Source: Flavimaricola sp. (GTDB lineage: Bacteria > Pseudomonadota > Alphaproteobacteria > Rhodobacterales > Rhodobacteraceae). From it: a stretch of 5,124 nucleotides of DNA. The notes below the pieces were generated by a model. It saw only the letters and a program-made list of their open reading frames with translations, had not been told where the DNA came from and searched no databases. A program made the translations under genes and the position numbers. The stretch spans positions 1-5,124 of the forward strand of contig JALZWD010000151.1 in the NCBI GenBank assembly GCA_023300365.1, given 5' to 3'. Below, piece after piece: positions 1-5,124 of this stretch (position 1 is its first letter; each line of letters opens with the position of its first letter).

Positions 1-1172
1 TTTCCGCCTATCTTGCGCTGCGGCAGACCTCCGCCGGCACAAGCCCGCCCGCCCGACAACCGCGCCCAAAAGGCGCGCTTGTTTGGGTGCACTGCGCGGA
101 TCCTGAACGTCTTCACGCAGTCCAAGCACTCGCCGAGCTGGTCACCCAAGACGGTGATCACGTCACCGTCCTCACCACCTGTTTAGACGCCTCCGAACGC
201 GACGGTTTGATTGTCGAGGCCATCCCGGCCGACACACCAGCCGCCGCCGCCGCATTCCTCGAGCACTGGAGACCAGACGCCTTGGTCTGGCTTGAAGGCG
301 CGTTGATGCCCGCGTTGATTTCGCGGGCCGTTGAACGTGGTATTCCACGTATCCTTCTTGACGTGTCCGAAACCCAGCCCGACCTGCCCGGCAAAACCTT
401 GGTGCCCGGTCTTGGACGGGCTGTCTTGGGATCGTTCGATCACGCTTTTAGTGTCGATAAACGCGGCACCGCCCGCTTGGCCCGCGCGGGGCTTGACCGT
501 GCCGCTATTCGCCGCGCTGAGCGGTTTGATCCCGGCGGTTTGGTCGCCCCAGTCATTGAAGCAGAACGCGCCGAGATCGCCACGGCCTTGGCCACGCGCC
601 CTGTCTGGTTGGCGGCTGGTGTTCCCAAACACGAGCTGCCGTTGATGGTGACGGCCTATCGGTTGGCAAGCCAACGCAGGCATCAATTGGTGGCGGTGGT
701 GTGCTGTGATGAGGAGTTTATCCCGGCCGCAAAGACGGCATTCGAGCACGCCGGTCTTTCGGTTTGTGATTATCTCACGGGTGAGCTTCCGACCAACGGA
801 ACACAAGTTGTTTTGGCCGAAACGGAAACCCTTGGGCTGTGGTACAGGCTTGCTCCGCTGACGTATATTGGCGGCACGTTGCGGGGCGGCCAGGTTCTTG
901 ATCCCTTTGATGCGGCGGCATTGGGGTCTGTTGTGATCCACGGATTGAAGACGGTGCAGCATGTCCACCGATTTAGGCAGCTTGGGGCTGCGTCGGCCTG
1001 CCGAATGGTTCAAAGCGAAACAGAACTCGGGCGTGTGGTTGAAACCCTGCTCTCGCCAGATCGCGCGGCAAAAATGGCGCATGCAGCCTGGGATGTGACG
1101 TCGCGGGGGGCCGAGACCGGGCGTTTGGTCGCCGAAGTTTTACGCGGATACCTTGACGGATCGGAGACCTAG
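1..1172 (+). CDS. waaA: WaaA/KdtA-like Kdo transferase, 5' end outside window (partial)
   Basis: The family (GT30, GT-B fold) moves Kdo from CMP-Kdo onto lipid IVA at the inner membrane. The reading frame is open from base 3 to the TAG at 1170-1172, giving 389 visible residues against roughly 425 for E. coli WaaA, so the N-terminal membrane anchor lies upstream. The GTG at 87 is not a start: it is the Val in the conserved beta strand ALVWVHC. Family resemblance is best in the C-terminal half: [11 protein letters not shown] (780-812) and YIGGTLRGG followed by DPFDAAALG (864-926), matching the GELP..TQVVV and VGGSL..GG.NPLEAA blocks of WaaA. Several hallmark motifs are altered: HAxSVGE reads HCADPE (90-107), ETELWP reads EGALMP (294-311), STHEGE reads GVPKHE (618-635) and PRHPER reads CCDEEF (702-719). 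The neighbouring lpxK supports a lipid A role. The fold and family are fairly sure; catalytic activity is uncertain, and it could be a divergent paralogue with a changed substrate. Confidence 0.8.
   Translation, partial: SAYLALRQTSAGTSPPARQPRPKGALVWVHCADPERLHAVQALAELVTQDGDHVTVLTTCLDASERDGLIVEAIPADTPAAAAAFLEHWRPDALVWLEGALMPALISRAVERGIPRILLDVSETQPDLPGKTLVPGLGRAVLGSFDHAFSVDKRGTARLARAGLDRAAIRRAERFDPGGLVAPVIEAERAEIATALATRPVWLAAGVPKHELPLMVTAYRLASQRRHQLVAVVCCDEEFIPAAKTAFEHAGLSVCDYLTGELPTNGTQVVLAETETLGLWYRLAPLTYIGGTLRGGQVLDPFDAAALGSVVIHGLKTVQHVHRFRQLGAASACRMVQSETELGRVVETLLSPDRAAKMAHAAWDVTSRGAETGRLVAEVLRGYLDGSET
1163..1166 (+). promoter_or_regulatory. Ribosome binding site of lpxK
   Basis: GGAG lies 7 nt before the ATG at 1174, inside the last codons of the waaA-like gene. 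It favours ATG 1174 over the in-frame TTG at 1153, which has no such sequence before it, and it fits translational coupling with the upstream gene. Confidence 0.7.
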
Positions 1173-1173
1173 A

Positions 1174-2190
1174 ATGCAGCCCCCCAAATTTTGGCAAACG
1201 GATGCAAACCGCCCGTCTTGGCAATCGCGGCTGCTTGCTCCGCTTGCTGCGCTTTATGGGTTGGCGACGGCACGGCGGGTTAAACGCAATGGATACCGCG
1301 CCCCAGTGCCGGTGATCTGTGTTGGCAATATCAACGCGGGTGGTACGGGCAAGACGCCGACGTGCATCGCCTTGCTTGGACGGTTGCTTGGGGCCGGGCA
1401 TAGGCCGCATGTCGTATCGCGCGGATATGGCGGGCAAATGGTGGGGCCGGTTCAGGTGGCGGGGCATCACGCCGCCGAAGTGGGCGATGAGCCGCTTTTG
1501 CTTGCGACGTTTGCGCCGACGTGGGTGGCGAAGGATCGTGCCGCAGGTGTGCGTGCGGCGGTGGCGGCGGGTGCGGATATTATTGTGCTTGATGATGGGT
1601 TTCAAAATCCGCAGGTCGTCAAAGACCTGAGCATCGTGGTGGTTGATGCAAAGGTTGGGTTTGGCAATGGGCGTGTCTTGCCAGCGGGGCCATTGCGTGA
1701 ACCCGTTGGTGCGGGATTGGCGCGGGCTGATGCGGTGCTGAGCATTGGGAATGCGGCAGAGCAAGATGGGTTTGCGGATGATTGGGGCGCCAAATTGCCC
1801 ACGGATTTGCCGCATGCCACGGGGCGGTTGATGCCTTTGTCGACGGGGATGCCTTGGCATGAATTGCGGCTTATGGCGTTTGCCGGGATTGGTCGCCCGG
1901 AGAAATTCTTTGCTACCTTGCGTGACATGGGAGCAGAGGTTGTGGGCACGCAAAGTTTGGATGATCACCAGCCCCTGAGCGAGGCATTGCTTCATCGACT
2001 TGAGGGCGAGGCGCGGGGGCTTAGGGCGCAGTTGGTGACCACGGAGAAAGATGCGGTGCGGTTGCCCAAGGCATTTCACGGCAGGGTTCTTGTCCTACCG
2101 GTGCGATTAGAAATCGAAGATTGGGGGCCACTGGATGTCGCCTTGGCCAAGGCGGGGTTGGGTGCGCCGCACGAGCGCACCCACAGGTGA
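1174..2190 (+). CDS. lpxK: Tetraacyldisaccharide 4'-kinase LpxK
   Basis: LpxK phosphorylates the 4' position of the tetraacyl-disaccharide 1-phosphate to make lipid IVA, using ATP at the cytoplasmic face of the inner membrane. The product is 338 residues, a normal family length. Visible motifs in order: basic, hydrophobic N-terminal segment (about 18-50), P-loop GGTGKTP (56-62), SRGYGG (82-87), GDEPLLL (104-110), KDRAAG (120-125), LDDGFQN (139-145), LPAGPLREP (169-177), [11 protein letters not shown] (236-246), DDHQPLS (263-269) and TTEKDAVRL (289-297). D139-D140 and H265 correspond to family catalytic-site motifs. The family's usual DDGFQH has Asn in place of His here, and DHH/DHxxF reads DHQPL. 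ATG 1174 is chosen because of the GGAG 7 nt upstream. The gene starts 1 nt after the waaA-like stop, so the two are probably one operon. It converges on the dsbA-like gene with 1 nt between the stops. Confidence 0.95.
   Translation: MQPPKFWQTDANRPSWQSRLLAPLAALYGLATARRVKRNGYRAPVPVICVGNINAGGTGKTPTCIALLGRLLGAGHRPHVVSRGYGGQMVGPVQVAGHHAAEVGDEPLLLATFAPTWVAKDRAAGVRAAVAAGADIIVLDDGFQNPQVVKDLSIVVVDAKVGFGNGRVLPAGPLREPVGAGLARADAVLSIGNAAEQDGFADDWGAKLPTDLPHATGRLMPLSTGMPWHELRLMAFAGIGRPEKFFATLRDMGAEVVGTQSLDDHQPLSEALLHRLEGEARGLRAQLVTTEKDAVRLPKAFHGRVLVLPVRLEIEDWGPLDVALAKAGLGAPHERTHR
2159..2183. terminator. Stem-loop at the convergent lpxK/dsbA junction, candidate bidirectional terminator
   Basis: TGGGTGCGC (2159-2167) and GCGCACCCA (2175-2183) form a perfect 9-bp inverted repeat around a 7-nt loop. 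It lies inside the last codons of lpxK, and seen from the minus strand it begins 8 nt beyond the dsbA-like stop codon. With only 1 nt between the two genes there is no other room for a terminator. No proper U tract follows on the minus strand, and only a short TTTATT follows on the plus strand (2191-2196), so it is not a textbook intrinsic terminator. It may instead act as a 3'-end stabiliser. Confidence 0.45.
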
Positions 2191-2191
2191 T

Positions 2192-2869
2192 TTATTCGGC
2201 CAGTTCTGCGTCAAGCAGGGCGGCGAAATCGGCGTAGTTCATGTTTGAGTGGAGCTCGCCATTGATCACAAACGAAGGGGTAGAGCGCACGCTGTCGGCA
2301 GCGGCGTTTTCTTCGAACCATGCCACAAGGTTTTGGGCGTTTTCGCCATCGGACAGACAGGCGTCGATTTGTTCCACGTCCATACCCGCCGTCAGGCCGA
2401 TGCGGCGCAGGTTTTCAACGATCAGGTTTGGATCTTGGCCACCAGCGAGCCATTCGCGCTGTTGTTCGTACAAGAGGTTTGAGATGCCAAAGAAACGTTC
2501 TTCGCCACCACAGCGCGCCAGCATTGAGCCCCAAAGCCCGGGCCGATCAAAGTAGACTTCGCGGTAGACAAAACGGATCAGGCCCGTGTCGATATAGTTT
2601 TCTTTCAGCTGCTGATATTGATTGGCATGAAATGACGCGCAATGCGGGCAGGTGTAGGATGCGTATTCGATCACCTCAACCGATGCTTCGGGATCGCCTT
2701 GGATCATTTCGGCAATTGTTGAGGTGTCGATATCGGTGGTTTGGGCTGCGGCGGCGCCCAAGAGCCGGGTTTGGGTATCGGTTGGGGCGGCGGCTTGCTG
2801 AGTAAGGAGCCAACCACCACCGGCGATGATGGCCAATGCAATGGCGGCAACAGGTAGAATTTTTGTCAT
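2192..2869 (-). CDS. DsbA-family thiol:disulfide oxidoreductase, exported
   Basis: This is a thioredoxin-fold protein expected to oxidise or isomerise cysteines of envelope proteins. It has 225 residues. Residues 4-23 form a hydrophobic N-terminal segment (signal peptide or membrane anchor); the Ala-rich stretch at 26-28 could hold a cleavage site. The catalytic CPHC is at 74-77, preceded by a beta strand and Tyr-Thr as in DsbA. A cis-proline loop STPSFVINGE is at 196-205, and a helical insert separates the two. Two further cysteines (C120, C171) lie in the helical domain. Longer in-frame starts, back to 3112, would run through dciA and lack a signal peptide. The start at 2869 is preceded by GAGG with 9-nt spacing, and the signal follows directly. 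It lies 11 nt downstream of dciA on the same strand, so co-transcription is likely. Assignment to the DsbA superfamily is sure; the subgroup (DsbA, or a DsbC/G- or ScsC-like protein) is not. Confidence 0.92.
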   Translation of the reverse strand: MTKILPVAAIALAIIAGGGWLLTQQAAAPTDTQTRLLGAAAAQTTDIDTSTIAEMIQGDPEASVEVIEYASYTCPHCASFHANQYQQLKENYIDTGLIRFVYREVYFDRPGLWGSMLARCGGEERFFGISNLLYEQQREWLAGGQDPNLIVENLRRIGLTAGMDVEQIDACLSDGENAQNLVAWFEENAAADSVRSTPSFVINGELHSNMNYADFAALLDAELAE

Positions 2870-2878
2870 TTGAATGAA

Positions 2879-2882
2879 CCTC
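2879..2882 (-). promoter_or_regulatory. Ribosome binding site of the dsbA-like gene
   Basis: On the minus strand GAGG lies 9 nt before the ATG at 2869 and overlaps the TGA stop of dciA (2883-2881). The overlap suggests translational coupling of the two genes and fixes the dsbA start. Confidence 0.65.
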
Positions 2883-3396
2883 AATCGTTTGATGTGTGTT
2901 TGGCCAAGACATTGGCCCCAAGGGCCGCAAGCGCATGGCGGAGCGTTTCGTTTTCGATGCCGGAAGCCACTTTGGTCGCGGCTTTGGTTGCCTCTGGTGG
3001 AGGGGTGTTGGGGGCTTTGGGCGCCTGAGTAAAGGCCACGCGGCCTTCGGAAAACCCGGTGCGTGCAGTTTGTGTAATTCGGACCCGCGAAATTGCGCGG
3101 TAGCCATAGCATGCGTTGACCTTGTCGCGGAGTTGGTCTTTTTGCATTTCGAGCATTGGGGCCTGCGCCCCGGTGGTCAGCAGGGTTAGTGTCGCGCCAA
3201 AACCACCTTTGCCGTATTTGATGTCGACGGGATGGGCGATCTTGGCGGTGGCCTCGCCGACGATCTCGGACCAGTGGGTTAAAAGGCGGCTTTCGGCAAA
3301 CCCGCGCGCTTCGCTTGCTTTGCGGATGCGTTGCTGCAACAGCCCGGTGGCTGGTTTGAATCCATAGGTCGAGGTTTTGCGGCGGGGGTGTTTCAT
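2881..3396 (-). CDS. dciA: DUF721 / DciA-like protein, probable replicative helicase operator
   Basis: DciA is the ancestral bacterial partner that helps load or operate the DnaB helicase, and it is expected in alphaproteobacteria, which generally lack DnaC. The protein has 171 residues. The DUF721 core spans about 14-110: FAESRLLTHWSEIVG (33-47), the IAHPV strand turn (53-57), an ATLTLLTTG strand (68-76), and AQAPMLEMQKDQLRDKVN (77-94) leading to YGYRAISRVRI (98-107). This matches the W..iVG...a..t.P......L.v.v.s..wa.eL......ll..iN....v..i pattern of the family. A Pro/Ala/Lys-rich linker (about 124-146) connects to a short C-terminal helix (148-165). The start ATG at 3396 has no Shine-Dalgarno before it. 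It is the first gene of the minus unit, divergent from mutY. The DUF721 assignment is strong; the helicase role is inferred from the family. Confidence 0.85.
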   Translation of the reverse strand: MKHPRRKTSTYGFKPATGLLQQRIRKASEARGFAESRLLTHWSEIVGEATAKIAHPVDIKYGKGGFGATLTLLTTGAQAPMLEMQKDQLRDKVNACYGYRAISRVRITQTARTGFSEGRVAFTQAPKAPNTPPPEATKAATKVASGIENETLRHALAALGANVLAKHTSND

Positions 3397-3436
3397 ACTA
3401 GTTCAATATACTAGAGGACGGGGTGCGCGAAACCAA
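3397..3436. promoter_or_regulatory. Divergent dciA/mutY promoter region with CTAGT-N7-ACTAG dyad
   Basis: The only spacer between the divergent genes contains CTAGT (3398-3402) and ACTAG (3410-3414), an inverted repeat with a 7-nt gap. Read plus, TATACT (3407-3412) matches the -10 consensus at 5 of 6 positions and would serve mutY with a leader of about 45 nt; no convincing -35 precedes it. Read minus, TAGTAT (3413-3408) lies 17 nt from TTGGTT (3436-3431), a weak -35. It would start dciA transcripts within about 5 nt of its ATG. The two -10 elements overlap inside the dyad, so a protein bound there could control both genes. This is inferred from sequence pattern only. Confidence 0.4.
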
Positions 3437-3452
3437 TGAAACACGGAAATGT

Positions 3453-3457
3453 GGGGA
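3453..3457 (+). promoter_or_regulatory. Ribosome binding site of mutY
   Basis: GGGGA is placed 6 nt before the GTG at 3464. The next in-frame start, ATG 3479, has no purine-rich site at a suitable distance, so GTG 3464 is preferred, though the first five residues are not conserved. Confidence 0.5.
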
Positions 3458-3463
3458 TAAACT

Positions 3464-4531
3464 GTGCGTGAACATGAGATGAGCGCAGTTTTGCTTGAGT
3501 GGTACGATGCAAATGCACGGTCTATGCCGTGGCGTGTGCCACCTCGTGAAAAAATGGCCGGGGTACGGCCAGACCCATACCGTGTGTGGATGTCGGAGGT
3601 GATGTTGCAGCAAACCACGGTCGCTGCTGTGACGGAATATTTTAATCGTTTCACGGCGCGATGGCCTCGGGTGGATGATTTGGCGGCGGCCGAAGATGCG
3701 GATGTGATGGCGCAATGGGCGGGCCTTGGGTATTATGCGCGAGCGCGGAATTTGCTGAAGTGTGCGCGGGAGGTTGTGGCCGATCACGGCGGAGTTTTTC
3801 CGCAAGACCGGGATGGATTGCTGAGCCTGCCGGGGATTGGGCCTTATACCGCGGCCGCGATTGCCGCGATTTCTTATGATGAGCCGGCGGTTGTTGTGGA
3901 CGGCAATGTTGAGCGCGTGATGGCGCGTTTGTTTGATATTCATACGCCTTTGCCCGCCGCCAAGCCCGAGTTGACCGAGCGGGCGGCGGCGTTGACGCCG
4001 CAAAAAAGGCCCGGCGATCATGCCCAAGCGGTGATGGATTTGGGGGCGACGGTGTGCACGCCGCGCAATCCGGCCTGTGGAATTTGCCCCTTGCGCAGTC
4101 CGTGTGTTGCGCGGACGCGGGGGACGGCGGCGGACCTGCCCAAGAAAACCCCCAAGAAGGCCAAACCGATCCGGCAGGGCATTGCCTATGTGGTGCGCCG
4201 GGTGGATGGCGCGTGGTTGTTGGAAACGCGGCCCCCCAAGGGATTGCTTGGCGGAATGTTGGGCTGGCCGGGATCGGATTGGGGGGATGCGCCTGCACCT
4301 GCGCCACCAATCGAGGCCGCATGGCGGGACGCCGGGGCCGAGGCGCGCCATACGTTTACGCATTTTCACCTTCGGCTTAAGGTTATGGTTGCGGTTGTGC
4401 CGATGGAGGCGCAGTCACCGACGGGTGATTGGCATGCGCGGGTGACGCCAAGTGATCTGCCAACGGTGATGCGCAAGGTTTATGATATCGCGGCGGCGCA
4501 TTTAGACGGTGCGACTCAACGCGACATTTGA
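3464..4531 (+). CDS. mutY: Adenine DNA glycosylase MutY
   Basis: MutY removes adenine mispaired with 8-oxoguanine (and with G), preventing G:C to T:A transversions in the GO repair system. The product is 355 residues, a normal length. The N-terminal catalytic domain holds SEVMLQQT (44-51, with the general acid E45, equivalent to E. coli E37), AGLGYYARARN (86-96) and the helix-hairpin-helix LPGIGPYTAAAI (122-133). It also holds VVDGNVERV (144-152) with catalytic D146 (E. coli D138). The 4Fe-4S ligands are C198, C205, C208 and C214, in exact C-X6-C-X2-C-X5-C spacing. A linker at about 225-235 leads to the C-terminal NUDIX-like 8-oxoG recognition domain, including LLGGMLGWPG (261-270) and HTFTHFHL (296-303), the counterpart of the E. 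coli FSH loop. All key residues are present, so it should be active. It begins with GTG and is divergent from dciA. The alkB fragment starts 46 nt downstream. Confidence 0.97.
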   Translation: MREHEMSAVLLEWYDANARSMPWRVPPREKMAGVRPDPYRVWMSEVMLQQTTVAAVTEYFNRFTARWPRVDDLAAAEDADVMAQWAGLGYYARARNLLKCAREVVADHGGVFPQDRDGLLSLPGIGPYTAAAIAAISYDEPAVVVDGNVERVMARLFDIHTPLPAAKPELTERAAALTPQKRPGDHAQAVMDLGATVCTPRNPACGICPLRSPCVARTRGTAADLPKKTPKKAKPIRQGIAYVVRRVDGAWLLETRPPKGLLGGMLGWPGSDWGDAPAPAPPIEAAWRDAGAEARHTFTHFHLRLKVMVAVVPMEAQSPTGDWHARVTPSDLPTVMRKVYDIAAAHLDGATQRDI

Positions 4532-4568
4532 GATTATGAACCGCTCGGTTTAGTGTTGGCCCGAACCG
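4528..4568 (+). promoter_or_regulatory. Candidate alkB promoter with AACCG/CGGTT dyad in the spacer
   Basis: TTGAGA (4528-4533, 5 of 6 to the -35 consensus, overlapping the mutY stop) is followed after 17 nt by TAGTGT (4551-4556, 3 of 6, with T1, A2 and T6 kept). That predicts a start about 15 nt before the alkB ATG. The spacer contains a perfect dyad AACCG-CT-CGGTT (4539-4550), and a third half-site AACCG sits at 4564-4568 beside the ribosome binding site. The arrangement suggests an operator for a dimeric regulator, but no regulator gene is in view and the -10 is weak. Confidence 0.35.
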
Positions 4569-4573
4569 GAGGA
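4568..4573 (+). promoter_or_regulatory. Ribosome binding site of alkB
   Basis: GGAGGA, a near-perfect Shine-Dalgarno, ends 4 nt before the ATG at 4578. It confirms that the alkB fragment has its natural 5' end even though its 3' end is lost. Confidence 0.7.
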
Positions 4574-4577
4574 TCGC

Positions 4578-5108
4578 ATGACAGCCAGCCCATCGATAGG
4601 ACCACGTGAATTGAGCGGTTTGGCGCGCGCCTTGCCGTTTTGGTCATCGCTCATTCTTGTCCCGCTGAGTATTTTGGCGGCTGTTTATGGGGGCTGGTTT
4701 ATCGCGCTTGTCCCGATTGCGACGTGGTATCTGTTCACCGCATTAGATGCGGTGTTTGGGATTGATGCCGGCAATGCCGACCCGCAAACGCCCGATGGCC
4801 AATTGAATTGGTATCGCATGATCACGCTTGTTTGGGTGCCGGTGCAATTTGCGATCATTTTTGGCGGGCTTTGGTATATCACCCATACCGCGCACCTAAG
4901 TGGTTTTGAGGAATATTTGTTGTTCGCGGTATTCGGAGTGGTCTCGGGGACCATTGGGATCAACTACAGCCATGAATTGATGCACCAAAAGCCCAAGATT
5001 GAACGCTGGATGGCGGATATCTTGTTGGCGATGGTGTTGTATTCGCATTTTCGCTCAGAGCATTTGTTTTATTCAAAAACTATAGTCCGGAAGCCAACAT
5101 TGATTTAA
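4578..5108 (+). CDS. alkB: AlkB-type alkane 1-monooxygenase, 3'-truncated (probable gene fragment)
   Basis: AlkB is an integral-membrane di-iron enzyme that hydroxylates the terminal carbon of alkanes using rubredoxin-delivered electrons. This 176-residue product covers less than half of the usual 340-400 residues. Hydrophobic segments are at about 21-38, 40-56, 84-101, 112-129 and 144-156, and the first histidine box NYSHELMHQK is at 129-138 (H132, E133, H136). The second box begins at SHFRSEHL (156-163) but should continue to a His-His pair and GTPRD-type sequence. Instead, from residue 164 the reading is FYSKTIVRKPTLI and a stop, unrelated to the family. The second half of box 2, the third box (RHSDHH type) and the HYG-type motif are therefore missing, so the product cannot bind the di-iron centre. 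The start is firm (GGAGGA upstream). The break could be a real insertion or rearrangement, or an assembly join. Family identity is strong. Confidence 0.85.
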   Translation: MTASPSIGPRELSGLARALPFWSSLILVPLSILAAVYGGWFIALVPIATWYLFTALDAVFGIDAGNADPQTPDGQLNWYRMITLVWVPVQFAIIFGGLWYITHTAHLSGFEEYLLFAVFGVVSGTIGINYSHELMHQKPKIERWMADILLAMVLYSHFRSEHLFYSKTIVRKPTLI

Positions 5109-5124
5109 TGAAGAGATGCAGGAG
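5067..5124. other. AT-rich sequence foreign to alkB, possible mobile-element edge or chimeric join
   Basis: These 58 bases hold 20 G+C (34%), well below the GC-rich neighbouring genes, and coincide with the point where AlkB homology ends. One plus-strand frame (codons from 5078) stays open to the window edge and reads NYSPEANIDLMKRCR; it contains an ATG at 5108 that overlaps the alkB-frame TAA. I do not recognise it. No terminal inverted repeat or target duplication can be seen because only one side of the junction is in the window. Confidence 0.5.

Noticed and set aside
87..89. GTG at 87 as the start of the waaA-like gene
   Set aside because: The same frame is open back to base 3 and encodes the KGALVW part of the first conserved beta strand, so the gene simply enters from outside the window.
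273..290. CCAGAC/GTCTGG inverted repeat with 6-nt loop inside the waaA-like gene
   Set aside because: Short, mid-gene, coding constraint explains it and there is no nearby gene boundary.
335..350. ACGTGG-TATT-CCACGT hairpin inside the waaA-like gene
   Set aside because: A 6-bp stem in the middle of a conserved coding region; likely chance.
183..1082. Long antisense open frame over the waaA-like gene
   Set aside because: No recognisable motifs, Arg/His/Gln-rich composition typical of reverse-strand readings, and a well-supported gene on the other strand.
973..2079. Long antisense open frame over lpxK
   Set aside because: Arg/Pro/His-rich shadow of lpxK with no domain signal or ribosome binding site.
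2870..3112. Extended N-terminus for the dsbA-like gene up to 3112
   Set aside because: It would overlap most of the 3' half of dciA, and the signal peptide and ribosome binding site fit the start at 2869.
3398..4369. Long antisense open frame over mutY
   Set aside because: Low-complexity Arg/His/Pro product; mutY on the plus strand has every catalytic residue.
5078..5124. Resemblance of the tail peptide (YSPE...) to transposase N-termini
   Set aside because: Only four residues look similar and the rest does not fit any transposase pattern I know, so no element family was assigned.
1..5124. CRISPR arrays, tRNA or rRNA genes
   Set aside because: No repeated spacer-like pattern and no tRNA or rRNA signature was seen; nearly the whole window is coding.

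Overview
The window looks like a chromosomal segment of an alphaproteobacterium, most likely Rhodobacteraceae (roseobacter/Rhodobacter group). The evidence is the GC-rich, TTG/GCG-heavy coding style, a MutY sequence of recognisable Rhodobacteraceae type, and the dsbA-like / dciA-like (DUF721) / mutY neighbourhood. This placement rests on recall of family sequences, not on a search. Genes fill almost everything; no gene-free stretch exceeds about 70 bases.

Layout. (1) 1-2190, plus strand: a lipopolysaccharide pair. The 3' part of a WaaA/KdtA-like Kdo transferase gene enters from the left edge, and lpxK (lipid A 4'-kinase) follows after 1 nt. (2) 2192-3396, minus strand: a two-gene unit transcribed toward lpxK, with a DciA-like DUF721 gene first and then an exported DsbA-like thioredoxin-fold protein. 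lpxK and dsbA converge with 1 nt between stop codons. A perfect 9-bp stem-loop in the last codons of lpxK is the only terminator-like structure at that junction. (3) 3397-3463: a short divergent promoter region between dciA and mutY. (4) 3464-4531, plus strand: complete mutY (adenine DNA glycosylase). (5) 4578-5108, plus strand: the N-terminal part of an AlkB-type membrane di-iron hydroxylase gene, which runs into unrelated AT-rich sequence in the middle of its second histidine box.

How the genes relate: WaaA-like and LpxK would act on consecutive steps of Kdo-lipid A assembly at the inner membrane. DciA and MutY are DNA replication/repair functions, and the DsbA-like protein is an envelope thiol oxidoreductase. 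AlkB would hydroxylate alkyl chains if intact.

No clearly new system is present. The points most worth a second look are the abrupt loss of AlkB at about 5066/5067 (mobile-element edge or assembly chimera), a WaaA-like protein that lacks most of the usual catalytic-site motifs, and compact regulatory elements at the convergent and divergent junctions.
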